NCBI RefSeq assembly: GCF_027924665.1 | Contig: NZ_AP027043.1 | Span: forward strand, 4,278,001-4,342,000 | Source of the DNA: Flavobacterium sp. GSB-24 | GTDB taxonomy: Bacteria > Bacteroidota > Bacteroidia > Flavobacteriales > Flavobacteriaceae | DNA: 64,000 nt | Direction of reading: 5' to 3' | Shown: positions 25,159 through 34,167 of the stretch, piece after piece | Layout of the letters: each line of letters opens with the position of its first letter | Numbering within the stretch: position 1 is the first letter of the stretch | The notes under the pieces: generated by a model | What the model was told of the DNA's origin: nothing | Database searches by the model: none | What the model saw: only the letters and a program-made list of their open reading frames with translations | Position numbers and translations under genes: made by a program

Positions 25159-26307
25159 ATGAAAATGAAAAATGTAATTATAACCAGTTTTATTCTGGCC
25201 CTAGTATTAAGCAGCTGTGGCGACAAAAATCAGGCGCCTACTGCTCCGCCTCCACCGGTTTTACCTGTGCTGGCTATTACAAGTGCAAACACTACAACTG
25301 ACGCTGAATATCCTGCTGCAATACAAGGAACTGTTGATGTTGAAATTCGCCCACAAGTAAGCGGAAACCTTGACAGAATTTTTGTTGACGAAGGTGCGTA
25401 TGTAAGTAAAGGACAAACTTTATTCAAAATAAACGAACGTCCGTTTCGTGAGCAGTTAAACAATGCTTTGGCAAGTCTACACGCTGCAGAAGCGGCTTTA
25501 ATCAACGCTAATTTAGAAGTTGATAAACTTACTCCGCTGGTTCAAAACAAAGTAGTTTCAGACTATCAGTTAAAAACAGCTAAAGCTTCTCAAAAAATTG
25601 CTGCTGCAAATATTGAACAAGCAAAAGCAATGGTTGGTTCTGCTAAAATTAATTTAGGCTATACAAATGTGACAGCTCCAGTTAGTGGTTACATAGGAAG
25701 ACTGCCTAAAAAACAAGGAAGTTTAGTATCAGCTTCTGATGTTGAACCTTTAACGACTTTATCAGACGTTCATGAAGTTTTTGCTTATTTCTCTTTGAGC
25801 GAAACAGATTTCATCAACTTTAAATCACAATATGCAGGAAGTTCTTTAGGTGATAAAATCAAAAAACTGCCTCCAGTTACTTTGATTTTAGCTGATAACA
25901 ACGCTTATCCGCAAACTGGAAAAATCGATATGGTTGACGGTCAGTTTGATAAAACTACAGGTGCAATAACGATTAGAGCAACTTTCCCAAATACAAACGG
26001 AACGTTACGTTCTGGAAACACAGGAAGAATTCGTTTAGGGTTACAACACGACGATGCGATTTTAGTGCCGCAAGCTGCTACGATTGAAATGCAGGATAAA
26101 GTATTTGTTTTCACCGTAGGCAAAGACAACAAAGTAACCAAAATGCCAATTACAGTTGTGGGTAAAAATGGTACCAATTATTTAATTAAAGATGGTGTAA
26201 AAACGGGTGATCAAATCGTAATGAGCGGTATTGACAAACTTCAGGACGGACAGGCTATTCAACCTGAAAAAGCTGCAAAAGTTGCCCAAGTAACTAATAA
26301 AAAATAA
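25159..26307 (+). CDS. RND efflux periplasmic adaptor (AcrA/MexA type)
   Basis: The start at 25159 gives MKMKNVIITSFILALVLSSC, a lipoprotein signal with lipobox LSSC and Cys20; the frame is open 38 codons further upstream, but that stretch overlaps the repeated operators and hides the signal, so the inner ATG is preferred. The 382-aa protein has the lipoyl halves (EIRPQVSGNLDRIFVDEGAYVSKGQ; VTAPVSGYIGRLPKKQGSLV), a coiled coil and an AcrA-type barrel (LADNNAYPQTGKIDMVDGQFDKTTGAI). It is the adaptor of the following AcrB-like pump, 12 bases away. Confidence 0.93.
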   Translation: MKMKNVIITSFILALVLSSCGDKNQAPTAPPPPVLPVLAITSANTTTDAEYPAAIQGTVDVEIRPQVSGNLDRIFVDEGAYVSKGQTLFKINERPFREQLNNALASLHAAEAALINANLEVDKLTPLVQNKVVSDYQLKTAKASQKIAAANIEQAKAMVGSAKINLGYTNVTAPVSGYIGRLPKKQGSLVSASDVEPLTTLSDVHEVFAYFSLSETDFINFKSQYAGSSLGDKIKKLPPVTLILADNNAYPQTGKIDMVDGQFDKTTGAITIRATFPNTNGTLRSGNTGRIRLGLQHDDAILVPQAATIEMQDKVFVFTVGKDNKVTKMPITVVGKNGTNYLIKDGVKTGDQIVMSGIDKLQDGQAIQPEKAAKVAQVTNKK

Positions 26308-26319
26308 TTCTAAAAGACA

Positions 26320-29300
26320 ATGTTCAAAATATTTATACAAAGACCTGTACTGGCAACCGTAATTTCCATTTTATTGGTAATTCTGGGGGTATTGGGTTTA
26401 ACTAAACTGCCTTTACAACAGTTTCCTGATATTGCGCCTCCATCGGTTTTGGTAACGGCGGTATATCCTGGAGCCAACGCAGAAACGGTTTTACGTTCTG
26501 TGGCACCTTCTATCGAAGAATCAATAAATGGTGTAGAAAACATGACTTATATGAGTTCTACAGCCAGTAACGACGGTACTTTAGCGATTACGGTTTTCTT
26601 TAAACTAGGAACAGATGCCGATCAGGCTGCGGTAAACGTACAAAACCGTGTTGCTCAGGCAACGAGCCAGCTTCCTGCCGAGGTTGTACAGCAAGGTATT
26701 GTTACGGCGAAACAGCAAAACAGTTTCATCATGGCAATTGGTATGTACACCGAAGATGAATCAAAATACGATCAGACTTTTGTGGCCAACTATGCACAGA
26801 TTAATATTATTCCGGAGCTAAAACGTATTCCGGGTGTGGGTTCTGCCAGTATTTTTGGTGGTGTAAAAGATTACTCTATGCGTGTTTGGTTGAATCCAAC
26901 GCAGATGTCTACTTACAAAGTGACTCCAAGCGAAGTTATGGGAGCGATTCAGGACAAAAGTTTGGAAGCGGCTCCAGGTAAATTTGGAGAGCGAAGCAAA
27001 GAAGTTTTTGAATACGTTATTAAATACAAAGGAAAATTAACCAAACCTGAAGATTATGAAAATATTGCTATACGTTCTAATGCAGATGGCTCAGTACTTC
27101 GCTTAAAAGATGTAGCGAGAGTTGAACTTGGCGCTTACTCTTACAACAGTTTAACTCGTTTAAATGGTAAAAAAGGAATTGTAATTGGGGTTATTCAGTT
27201 AGCAGGTTCTAACTCGAATGATATTCAGATTGCTATTAACAAAATGATGGAAAAGGCTTCTAAAGATTTTCCAAAAGGCATTAAACACAATATTTTCTAT
27301 AGTACAAAAGTATCTCTTGACCAATCTATCGAACAGGTTGAGCATACGTTAATAGAAGCTTTTATACTGGTATTTATTGTGGTATTTATCTTCTTGCAAG
27401 ATTTTAGATCAACATTAATCCCGGCTATTGCTGTACCTGTAGCAATTTTAGGAACGTTCTTCTTCATGCAGTTATTCGGATTTTCGATCAACCTTTTAAC
27501 GCTTTTCGCATTAATTCTGGCGATTGGTATTGTGGTCGATGATGCCATTGTGGTAGTCGAAGCGGTGCATGCGAAAATGGAGCACAAACGTTTGTCTCCA
27601 AAAATCGCAACCCATGAAGCAATGCACGAAATAACGGGTGCTATTATCTCGATTACGCTGGTAATGGCTGCTGTATTCCTGCCGGTTGGTTTTATGGAAG
27701 GCTCAACAGGAGTTTTCTATCGTCAGTTTGCCTTTACGATGGCAATTGCAATTGTAATTTCGGCTGTTAATGCCTTAACATTGAGTCCGGCGCTTGCTGC
27801 TTTATTCTTAAAGGATAATCATGGATCTCACGATCATGGCGCGCCTTATGAGAAAAAAGGATTTAAAGAAAAATTCTTTACCGCTTTCAACAGCAGTTTT
27901 GAATCGTTGACAAACCGTTACGTTGGCGGATTGAAATTCTTAATCAGAAGAAAATGGTTGAGCTTAGGCGGATTAGCTTTAATTACTGTTGCAACAGTAA
28001 TTATGGTGAAAACAACTCCAGCAGGATTTATCCCAACAGAAGATCAAGGATTTATTGCTATTGCAGTAAATACACCTTCTGGAACATCATTAGACGGAAC
28101 TCAAAAAGTAATGACTGAAGCTGAGAATACTTTAAGAGGTTTAGATGCTTCTCGATTTGTAACAGCGATTTCAGGTTTCAACTTATTGACAAATTCAACA
28201 AGTCCATCTTCTGCAGTAGTTTTCGTATTGCTTAAACCAAATGAGGAACGAGGCGAAGTGAAAAATATTGACGAAATCATGAATCAGGTTCGTGGTAAAC
28301 TGGGCGCTATTTCTGGCGGAAGTTTCTTCGTATTCAGTTTCCCAACTGTTCCTGGATTTAGTAATGTTGAAGCTTTAGATTTGGTTCTTCAAGATAAAAC
28401 GGGAGGAAAACTGGATAAATTCTCTGGAATCTCTCAAAACTTTATCGGCGAATTAATGAAACGTCCAGAAATTGCTGTTGCTTTTACCTCTTTCAAAGCA
28501 GATTATCCGCAATTACAATTGGAAGTTAATGACGAAAAAGCAAATCAGTTAGGCGTTAATGTAAAAGACATTTTACAAACGATGCAGGCTTACTTTGGTA
28601 GCGCTCAGGCCTCTGATTTCAACCGATTTGGTAAATATTACCGTGTAGTTGTTCAGGCCGATATCGAAGACAGAGCTGATCCAACTGCTATTGACAGAGT
28701 TTTTGTCAAAAACAAAACAGGCGAAATGGTGCCAATAAATACTTTAGTGAAACTAACCCGTATTTATGGTTCTGAAACCGCTTCTAGATACAATTTATTT
28801 AATTCAATTTCGATTAATGCGATTCCGAAACCTGGATTTAGTTCCGGAGATGCCATTAAAGCAATTGAAGAAGTAGCAGCACAACAATTACCTGCAGGTT
28901 ACGGGTTTGAATTCTCGGGCCAGACTCGTGAGGAGATTTCTTCTGGAGGGCAGTCTGCAACTATATTCTTACTGTGTTTGATATTCATTTATTTCCTACT
29001 TGCTGCACAGTACGAAAGTTACATTTTGCCTTTGGCTGTAATCTTGTCAATCCCTGCAGGTATTTTTGGAGTATTCGTAGCGATTGGTTTAACTGGAATC
29101 GAAAACAACATTTACGTACAAGTTGCGCTCGTCATGCTGATCGGACTTCTTGCTAAAAATGCCATTTTGATTGTCGAGTTTGCCGTTCAAAAACGAAAAT
29201 CGGGACAAGCGTTAGTCAGAGCTTCAATCGATGCAGCAAAATTACGTTTGCGACCAATTATCATGACGTCTCTTGCTTTTGTAGTAGGTTTAGTGCCAAT

Positions 29301-29484
29301 GATGAGTGCCAAAGGTCCATCTGCACAAGGTAACCACTCCATCAGTATCGGGGCAGCTGGAGGGATGCTTTCAGGAGTAATTCTAGGTTTGTTTATCATT
29401 CCGGTGCTCTTCATCATCTTCCAGCATTTACAAGAAAAGGTTTCTGGAAAACCAGTTGCCGTAATTCATAATGAAGAAAAATAA
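26320..29484 (+). CDS. RND efflux pump, AcrB/MexB-like (HAE1)
   Basis: A 1054-aa pump that follows AcrB closely in length and motifs: TM1 with FIQRPVLATV, TM4 GIVVDDAIVVVE with Asp407-Asp408, and TM10 LLAKNAILIVEF with Lys946, so the proton relay is complete. The porter domains and the short central loop are typical. It exports hydrophobic compounds or drugs with the adaptor upstream and the outer-membrane channel downstream. TetR control is likely from the operators at 24.2-25.1 kb. Confidence 0.95.
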   Translation: MFKIFIQRPVLATVISILLVILGVLGLTKLPLQQFPDIAPPSVLVTAVYPGANAETVLRSVAPSIEESINGVENMTYMSSTASNDGTLAITVFFKLGTDADQAAVNVQNRVAQATSQLPAEVVQQGIVTAKQQNSFIMAIGMYTEDESKYDQTFVANYAQINIIPELKRIPGVGSASIFGGVKDYSMRVWLNPTQMSTYKVTPSEVMGAIQDKSLEAAPGKFGERSKEVFEYVIKYKGKLTKPEDYENIAIRSNADGSVLRLKDVARVELGAYSYNSLTRLNGKKGIVIGVIQLAGSNSNDIQIAINKMMEKASKDFPKGIKHNIFYSTKVSLDQSIEQVEHTLIEAFILVFIVVFIFLQDFRSTLIPAIAVPVAILGTFFFMQLFGFSINLLTLFALILAIGIVVDDAIVVVEAVHAKMEHKRLSPKIATHEAMHEITGAIISITLVMAAVFLPVGFMEGSTGVFYRQFAFTMAIAIVISAVNALTLSPALAALFLKDNHGSHDHGAPYEKKGFKEKFFTAFNSSFESLTNRYVGGLKFLIRRKWLSLGGLALITVATVIMVKTTPAGFIPTEDQGFIAIAVNTPSGTSLDGTQKVMTEAENTLRGLDASRFVTAISGFNLLTNSTSPSSAVVFVLLKPNEERGEVKNIDEIMNQVRGKLGAISGGSFFVFSFPTVPGFSNVEALDLVLQDKTGGKLDKFSGISQNFIGELMKRPEIAVAFTSFKADYPQLQLEVNDEKANQLGVNVKDILQTMQAYFGSAQASDFNRFGKYYRVVVQADIEDRADPTAIDRVFVKNKTGEMVPINTLVKLTRIYGSETASRYNLFNSISINAIPKPGFSSGDAIKAIEEVAAQQLPAGYGFEFSGQTREEISSGGQSATIFLLCLIFIYFLLAAQYESYILPLAVILSIPAGIFGVFVAIGLTGIENNIYVQVALVMLIGLLAKNAILIVEFAVQKRKSGQALVRASIDAAKLRLRPIIMTSLAFVVGLVPMMSAKGPSAQGNHSISIGAAGGMLSGVILGLFIIPVLFIIFQHLQEKVSGKPVAVIHNEEK

Positions 29485-29487
29485 AAT

Positions 29488-29601
29488 ATGGAAAACTATA
29501 TAACAACAGCTTTAGTAGCCATTATCATTGGCATCGCTTATATATCGTACAGAATCGCAAAAGATCTTGAAACTAGAAAAGATACTTGTACAGAAATCTA
29601 A
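29488..29601 (+). CDS. Candidate small single-span membrane protein, 37 aa
   Basis: An ATG three bases after the RND stop opens 37 codons to a TAA at 29599-29601. The sequence is polar at the start (MENYI), has one hydrophobic span (TTALVAIIIGIAYISY, residues 6-21) and a charged C-terminus (RIAKDLETRKDTCTEI), the layout of small pump-associated peptides such as AcrZ of enterics, though with no recognisable similarity. It fills the gap between pump and channel genes and would be translated from the same transcript. Not proven to be expressed. Confidence 0.5.
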   Translation: MENYITTALVAIIIGIAYISYRIAKDLETRKDTCTEI

Positions 29602-29611
29602 TAAAAAAACA

Positions 29612-31030
29612 ATGAAAAATCATATAACCAAAATCGTGACCTTCGCCATTCTGATCACGACCTTAATATCCTGTAAAGTTTCGAAGGATATTGAAACTCC
29701 AAAAGATGCATTTCCTGAGAATTTCAGGAATGCATCGGTTTCGAGTGATACAACCAGTATTGCCGATTTGGAGTGGAAAAATTTCTTTACAGAAAAAGAT
29801 ATTATCAAACTAATTGACAGTGCCGTTGCGAGAAACAACGACCTTCAGATTGCCGAAAAGAACATCGAAATTGCTCAATACCGTTTTACACAGTCAAAAT
29901 GGGGAAATGTACCTCAGGTTAATTTATTTGTAAATGCAAGCACAAGCAATCCGTCTGATAACAGTTTTACAGGATTGAATTTAAACCAAGCAATTGGTGC
30001 AAAACATATTGATGATTATTCTGCTGGAGCTTCACTTTCTTGGGAAGCTGATATTTGGGGAAAGATCAGAAACCAAAAGAAAGGTGCTTACGCAGGATAT
30101 CTTCAATCTGAAGAAGTAAAAAAAGCTTTGCAGACTAATATTGTAGCAAATGTTTCTAGAGGATATTATAATCTTTTGATGCTGGATGCACAATTGGAAA
30201 TTGCCAGACAAAATCTAAAATTAAACGATAGTACAACGAACATTATCAAATTAAAATACGATGCTGGTCAGGTAACGACATTAGCGATTCAACAATCTGA
30301 AGCACAGAAATTAAACTCAGCGCAATTGATTCCGTTATTAGAACAAAATATTGCGATTCAGGAAAATGCTTTGAGTGTTTTAACGGGTTCTTTTCCGAAT
30401 TCAAAAGAAAGAACAATTCGTTTAAGTGCAATTGATGTAAAACACAATACAGCAATCGGGATTCCGTCTGCCTTAGTAAGCAGAAGACCTGATGTAAAAA
30501 GTGCCGAATTGGCTCTGAAAGTTGCCAACGCAAACGTAGGAATCACAAAAGCCGATTTATATCCAGCTTTGAGAATAACAGCGCAAGGCGGCTTAAACTC
30601 TTTCGAAACCAGCAATTGGTTCAACATTCCAGCTTCTTTATTCGGAACTGTTGCGGGAGGTTTAACGCAGCCACTTTTAAACAACAAAAGAGTAAGAACG
30701 CAATATAATATCGCTGTAGCAGAAAGAGAAAAAGCGGTTTTAAATTTCAGACAATCGGTTTTGGTTGCCGTAAGCGAAGTTTCGGATGCTTTGGTTAAAG
30801 TAGAGAAATTACAGCAACAGGAGACTTTCTTAAAAGAAAAAGTAAAAACATTACAATTTGCCATTAAAAATGCCAACTTATTATTCAAAAATGGTATGGC
30901 AGAATATCTGGAAGTTTTAACAGCACAGGCAAATCTTTTGCAAAGCGAACTAGAACTTGCCGATATTAAAAGACAACAACTTACAGCTAATACAGATTTG
31001 TACCGCGCTCTAGGCGGAGGTTGGAAATAA
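29612..31030 (+). CDS. Outer-membrane efflux lipoprotein, TolC/NodT (OprM) type
   Basis: The start at 29612 gives MKNHITKIVTFAILITTLISC with lipobox LISC and Cys21; the frame is open further upstream, but that would overlap the small ORF and mask the signal. The 472-aa protein has two tandem OEP halves, with NodT-family words SWEADIWGKIRNQKKGAYAG, LVSRRPDVKSAELAL and LYRALGGGWK at the end. It forms the trimeric exit duct for the AcrAB-like pump upstream. It is intact, unlike the TolC at 9.7 kb. Confidence 0.93.
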   Translation: MKNHITKIVTFAILITTLISCKVSKDIETPKDAFPENFRNASVSSDTTSIADLEWKNFFTEKDIIKLIDSAVARNNDLQIAEKNIEIAQYRFTQSKWGNVPQVNLFVNASTSNPSDNSFTGLNLNQAIGAKHIDDYSAGASLSWEADIWGKIRNQKKGAYAGYLQSEEVKKALQTNIVANVSRGYYNLLMLDAQLEIARQNLKLNDSTTNIIKLKYDAGQVTTLAIQQSEAQKLNSAQLIPLLEQNIAIQENALSVLTGSFPNSKERTIRLSAIDVKHNTAIGIPSALVSRRPDVKSAELALKVANANVGITKADLYPALRITAQGGLNSFETSNWFNIPASLFGTVAGGLTQPLLNNKRVRTQYNIAVAEREKAVLNFRQSVLVAVSEVSDALVKVEKLQQQETFLKEKVKTLQFAIKNANLLFKNGMAEYLEVLTAQANLLQSELELADIKRQQLTANTDLYRALGGGWK

Positions 31031-31070
31031 TACCTGTTACATTACCCGTTAATTATTTATTTTTTGAGAT

Positions 31071-31108
31071 GAAAACGCTGTGAGACCTTTGGGTTTCATG
31101 GCGTTTTT
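31071..31108 (+). terminator. Terminator of the second efflux operon
   Basis: GAAAACGCTGTGAGACC and GGGTTTCATGGCGTTTTTT pair with wobbles and end in a T run, 41 bases after the TolC-type gene. Confidence 0.75.
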
Positions 31109-31125
31109 TAGTTTTTTTAATTTGC

Positions 31126-31264
31126 CGCTAAGGCGCTAAGGCACGAAGTTTTTTTTTAAGCCTCTCGCTGATTTTATTTTATCTCATTTTATGTCATTGC
31201 GAGAAACGAAGCAACCACACTAGAATTAGTGATTCAGCAAATGAGTTTGCTTCCTTGAAATGAC
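31126..31264. repeat. Dispersed repeats: GCTAAGGC octamers and GAAACGAAGCAACC hairpin
   Basis: Two GCTAAGGC units at about 31127-31142 followed by a T run, then at 31192-31264 an inverted repeat (TCATTGCGAGAAACGAAGCA paired with TTTGCTTCCTTGAAATGA) related to the element at 4557-4632. Confidence 0.65.
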
Positions 31265-31285
31265 AAATCTGACTCAAAATTTAGC

Positions 31286-31293
31286 TATTTTTG
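31286..31293 (+). promoter_or_regulatory. Candidate -7 box TATTTTTG
   Basis: Fits TAnnTTTG, 21 bases before the ATG at 31315. This argues against the alternative upstream start at 31291, which would overlap the box. Confidence 0.45.
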
Positions 31294-31314
31294 GTAAGCT
31301 TAAAAATTACAATA

Positions 31315-31920
31315 ATGATTTCTAACCACCAGAGATACCTCACTCAATTAAAACAAACCATTGAAAGCTACTATCCTCTTTCTGAAAACTCATGGCAATT
31401 GATTGAGGGCATTGCAGCATTTCAAACCCTTAAAAAAGGAGAAACGTTATTGCAAAACGGAGAAATCGCTAAAAATCTTCATTTTATAGCAAAAGGTGTT
31501 TTACGAGCTTTTATCACAGACCAGCAGGGAAATTTCTATAACAAAAATCTCTTTCTTGAAAATTATTTTGCAGGTTCTAAGGTTTCATTAATGCTGCAAT
31601 CACCTTCGAATTTTACAATTGAAGCTTTGGAAGACAGCATTATCATCAATCTTAATTATAAAAAATACATTTCGTTAATTAATGAAAACGATGATCTCAA
31701 AAACTTTTATATCGCTCATTTAGAGAAAAACTGGATTATAGATAAAGAGCAGAGAGAAGTCGCTTTGGTCATGCAAAACGCAACCGAGCGATATGTAAGT
31801 CTTTTACAAAAACATCCAAGTATTGCAGAACGAGTTCCGTTATTGCATATTGCATCGCATTTAGGTATTACGCCAACACAGTTAAGCCGAATTAGAAAAA
31901 GTCTGGAAAAAGATTTGTAA
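31315..31920 (+). CDS. Crp/Fnr family transcriptional regulator
   Basis: A 201-aa regulator: a cyclic-nucleotide-binding beta-roll (residues about 25-120, with QTLKKGETLLQNGEIAKNLHFIAKGVLRAF) and a C-terminal region with a recognisable helix-turn-helix (LLHIASHLGITPTQLSRIRKSL). The class is abundant in Bacteroidota, where the ligand is usually unknown; Cys ligands for an Fe-S cluster are absent. I place the start at 31315 because of the -7 box just before it. Confidence 0.88.
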   Translation: MISNHQRYLTQLKQTIESYYPLSENSWQLIEGIAAFQTLKKGETLLQNGEIAKNLHFIAKGVLRAFITDQQGNFYNKNLFLENYFAGSKVSLMLQSPSNFTIEALEDSIIINLNYKKYISLINENDDLKNFYIAHLEKNWIIDKEQREVALVMQNATERYVSLLQKHPSIAERVPLLHIASHLGITPTQLSRIRKSLEKDL

Positions 31921-31991
31921 ATCAACATATGTAAAGGCTTTTCTAAAAGACTGATTTTATCTTTGCTCTATAATTCAAACTTGTTATTACA

Positions 31992-32723
31992 ATGACCAAT
32001 AGAAACCTTATCAAAGACAATATTGACAATCTTACAGCACTTTGGAGAACTGTTGCCACTCCACTCCTTTCCTATCATAAATTCGATCCTTTTGAATTCA
32101 GCCAAATAAAAAACTCAGGCTGGCCTAACCGCTTATGGTTTCGTGAAGATATTAAAGAAGAAAATCTTCCGCAGATTATGGAAATTATGGAAAAAAATCC
32201 AGAATTAGTTATTCCGTATTGGGATATTTTTGGAAGTAACTCCAGTGAATTTTTTGAAAATAAAGGATTTAAAATTCGAATTCAACTGATGGCTATGGCC
32301 TTAAAACTGGATAAAAAATTCACACTTCAAAATAAGTTGAATTTTAAAAGAGTTCTAAATGAAGAAGATGCTAAAACTTGGTCTGATATTTATCCTTTAT
32401 CTTTCAGCTATGTAATCAGTAAAGAGACGCTGGTGCATAATTACGAAAATGTGAAGTTTTATCTGGTTCATTTTGAAGAAAAACCAATTGGAACGCTGAC
32501 CCTTTTTCAAACTGGGAATGTAATGGGAATTCATGGTGTCGGAGTAATTCCAGAAATGCGTAAAAAAGGTTTTGCAGAAGAAATCATGAAATTTGCCCTC
32601 AACGAAGCAATTGATGCTGGCTGTGAATATGCACAACTACAAGCTTCAGCTTTAGGAAAAGGAATTTATACAAGATTAGGTTTTGAAGATTTGTTTTTGA
32701 TTACTAATTACCAACTGACGTAA
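31992..32723 (+). CDS. GNAT family N-acetyltransferase
   Basis: A 243-aa protein whose C-terminal half (about 115-243) has the GNAT fold, with acetyl-CoA motif A (GVGVIPEMRKKGFAEEIM, residues 182-199) and the following helix and beta-bulge (GCEYAQLQASALGKGIYTRLGF). The N-terminal 110 residues resemble the extra domain of FR47-like acetyltransferases. Acceptor unknown. It lies 71 bases after the Crp gene on the same strand. Confidence 0.85.
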   Translation: MTNRNLIKDNIDNLTALWRTVATPLLSYHKFDPFEFSQIKNSGWPNRLWFREDIKEENLPQIMEIMEKNPELVIPYWDIFGSNSSEFFENKGFKIRIQLMAMALKLDKKFTLQNKLNFKRVLNEEDAKTWSDIYPLSFSYVISKETLVHNYENVKFYLVHFEEKPIGTLTLFQTGNVMGIHGVGVIPEMRKKGFAEEIMKFALNEAIDAGCEYAQLQASALGKGIYTRLGFEDLFLITNYQLT

Positions 32724-32794
32724 ATTTTAAAATCAAAAATTCCAAATTTCTCATTTTCTGTCATTGTGGTTAAAAATCTAAAGTCTAAAATCTA

Positions 32795-32810
32795 TCCCGA
32801 GGCTTCGGGA
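32795..32810. repeat. Palindromic repeat TCCCGAGGCTTCGGGA
   Basis: An exact second copy of the 16-mer at 21371-21386, set inside a run of 7-base AATCTAA-type units (32774-32823) between the GNAT and DoxX genes. Confidence 0.7.
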
Positions 32811-32866
32811 CTAAAATCTAAAATCAACAATGTCCCAAATGCCCCTAAAATAGTCGCAAATGCGTA

Positions 32867-32897
32867 TTCGTTAAAAAGTAAAACATTATTAGATTTG
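32867..32897 (+). promoter_or_regulatory. Candidate promoter TTCG-N19-TAGATTTG
   Basis: TTCG at 32867-32870 and TAGATTTG at 32890-32897 have the expected 19-base spacing; the DoxX ATG follows 37 bases later. Confidence 0.5.
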
Positions 32898-32934
32898 TAA
32901 TACATTAACTAATAACCTTTTAAAACAATACCCA

Positions 32935-33315
32935 ATGAAAAAAGCAAAAATTATTTTTTGGATTACGACTATTATTATTTTTCTATTTGAAGGCGTTATG
33001 CCCGCTTTATTTTCACAAAGCCAGGAAGCTAAAGAAGGAATCAGACATTTAGGTTACCCTGAATATTTTGGAGTTGCTTTGGTAATTTTTAAAATTCTTG
33101 GTGTTTTGGCTTTGGTAATTCCACAAGTACCTAAAAATGTAAAAGAATGGGCTTATGCAGGATTTGGTTTCGATTTTATCTTTGCTTCTATCAGTCACTT
33201 TGCGGTTGACGGAATAAATTTTCAAAGTTTCTTTCCATTGATCTTTTTAGTGATTCTGGCGATTTCTTATATCTATTATCATAAAATAGAGCGATACAAA
33301 AATATCGCGCTGTAA
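32935..33315 (+). CDS. DoxX family membrane protein
   Basis: A 126-aa protein with four hydrophobic segments (about 5-23, 45-64, 70-92, 97-116) and the DoxX-like pattern GIRHLGYPEYFGVALVIFKILGVLALVIP. Members sit in the inner membrane; some relate to quinone chemistry or sulfur and redox stress, but most are uncharacterised. It is the first gene of a two-gene unit with the 69-aa gene, 12 bases downstream. Confidence 0.85.
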   Translation: MKKAKIIFWITTIIIFLFEGVMPALFSQSQEAKEGIRHLGYPEYFGVALVIFKILGVLALVIPQVPKNVKEWAYAGFGFDFIFASISHFAVDGINFQSFFPLIFLVILAISYIYYHKIERYKNIAL

Positions 33316-33327
33316 ATTCAAAACTTT

Positions 33328-33537
33328 ATGATTGAAGTTTTTAAAACAAATGTTCAAGAAGAATCTCAATGTAAAATTATTATTGAGAAACTTCTTGAAC
33401 ACTATCCTAACAGCGCTATTAATTTTGACCTTGAAGACTGCGATAAAATTTTACGAATTCATGCTGCGGGAATTTCAAATAATATAATAATTGAGCTTCT
33501 GAATGCACATGGTTTTCATTGTGAGGTTCTTTTATAA
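33328..33537 (+). CDS. Small ferredoxin-like-fold protein, 69 aa (HMA-like, no CxxC)
   Basis: The sequence runs beta-alpha-beta-beta-alpha-beta (VFKTNVQ; CKIIIEKLLEHYP; AINFDLEDCDKILRIHA; IIIELLNAHGFHCEVLL), the layout of heavy-metal-associated (HMA) domains, but the metal-binding CxxC is missing, so it is probably not a copper chaperone. Similar small proteins are common and unnamed in Flavobacteria. Close spacing suggests co-expression with DoxX. Confidence 0.6.
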   Translation: MIEVFKTNVQEESQCKIIIEKLLEHYPNSAINFDLEDCDKILRIHAAGISNNIIIELLNAHGFHCEVLL

Positions 33538-33611
33538 AAACATAATTTATTGATTTACAAATAGTAAAATAAAAATCGTAATTTTAGAATACTAATTTTA
33601 AAATATCGAAA

Positions 33612-33989
33612 ATGAATATTCCGGCAGAACATCAAACCATAATGCCTTATTTAATTTTACAAGGCGCAGCAAAATTTATCGATTTTACAAAAGTTGTTTT
33701 TGGAGCATCTGAAACTAACACAAAATCAATCCGCGCAGACGGAAGTATAATGCATGCTGAAGTTACCCTTAACGGAAGCACCATTATGATTACGGATGAA
33801 ATTACGGATTGGGCAAAACAAACTTCACACCTATTTGTTTATGTTCCCAATGCCGATGAAACCTATAAAAAAGCTATAGAAAACGGAGCTGTTTCTTTAA
33901 TGGAGTTAAGCGACCAAGATTATGGCAGAACCTGCGGTGTTACAGATCCGTTTGGAAATGTGTGGTGGATTACCTCTGTAAATAATTAA
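33612..33989 (+). CDS. VOC family protein (glyoxalase/bleomycin-resistance fold)
   Basis: A 125-aa protein of the PhnB-like VOC type: MPYLILQGAAKFIDFTKVVFGA, HAEVTLNGSTIMITDE, HLFVYVPNADETYKKAIENGA and the closing DPFGNVWWITS. The usual first and last metal ligands are only partly preserved, so a metalloenzyme function is uncertain. Single gene. Confidence 0.85.
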   Translation: MNIPAEHQTIMPYLILQGAAKFIDFTKVVFGASETNTKSIRADGSIMHAEVTLNGSTIMITDEITDWAKQTSHLFVYVPNADETYKKAIENGAVSLMELSDQDYGRTCGVTDPFGNVWWITSVNN

Positions 33990-34167
33990 AGCAGAAAACC
34001 GAAATTCAAAATACTGATTATTAGAATTTTAATATTTTTTATCGTATATTTGAAGTACTATCATTCCCCTAATTCTATAAATTTAATTGAACAAAATTCA
34101 CTGGCAGGTTTTCTTAAAACCGATCGGTTCACAGCTGTTATTGATCTAATTCTAAAATTAAAATAAG

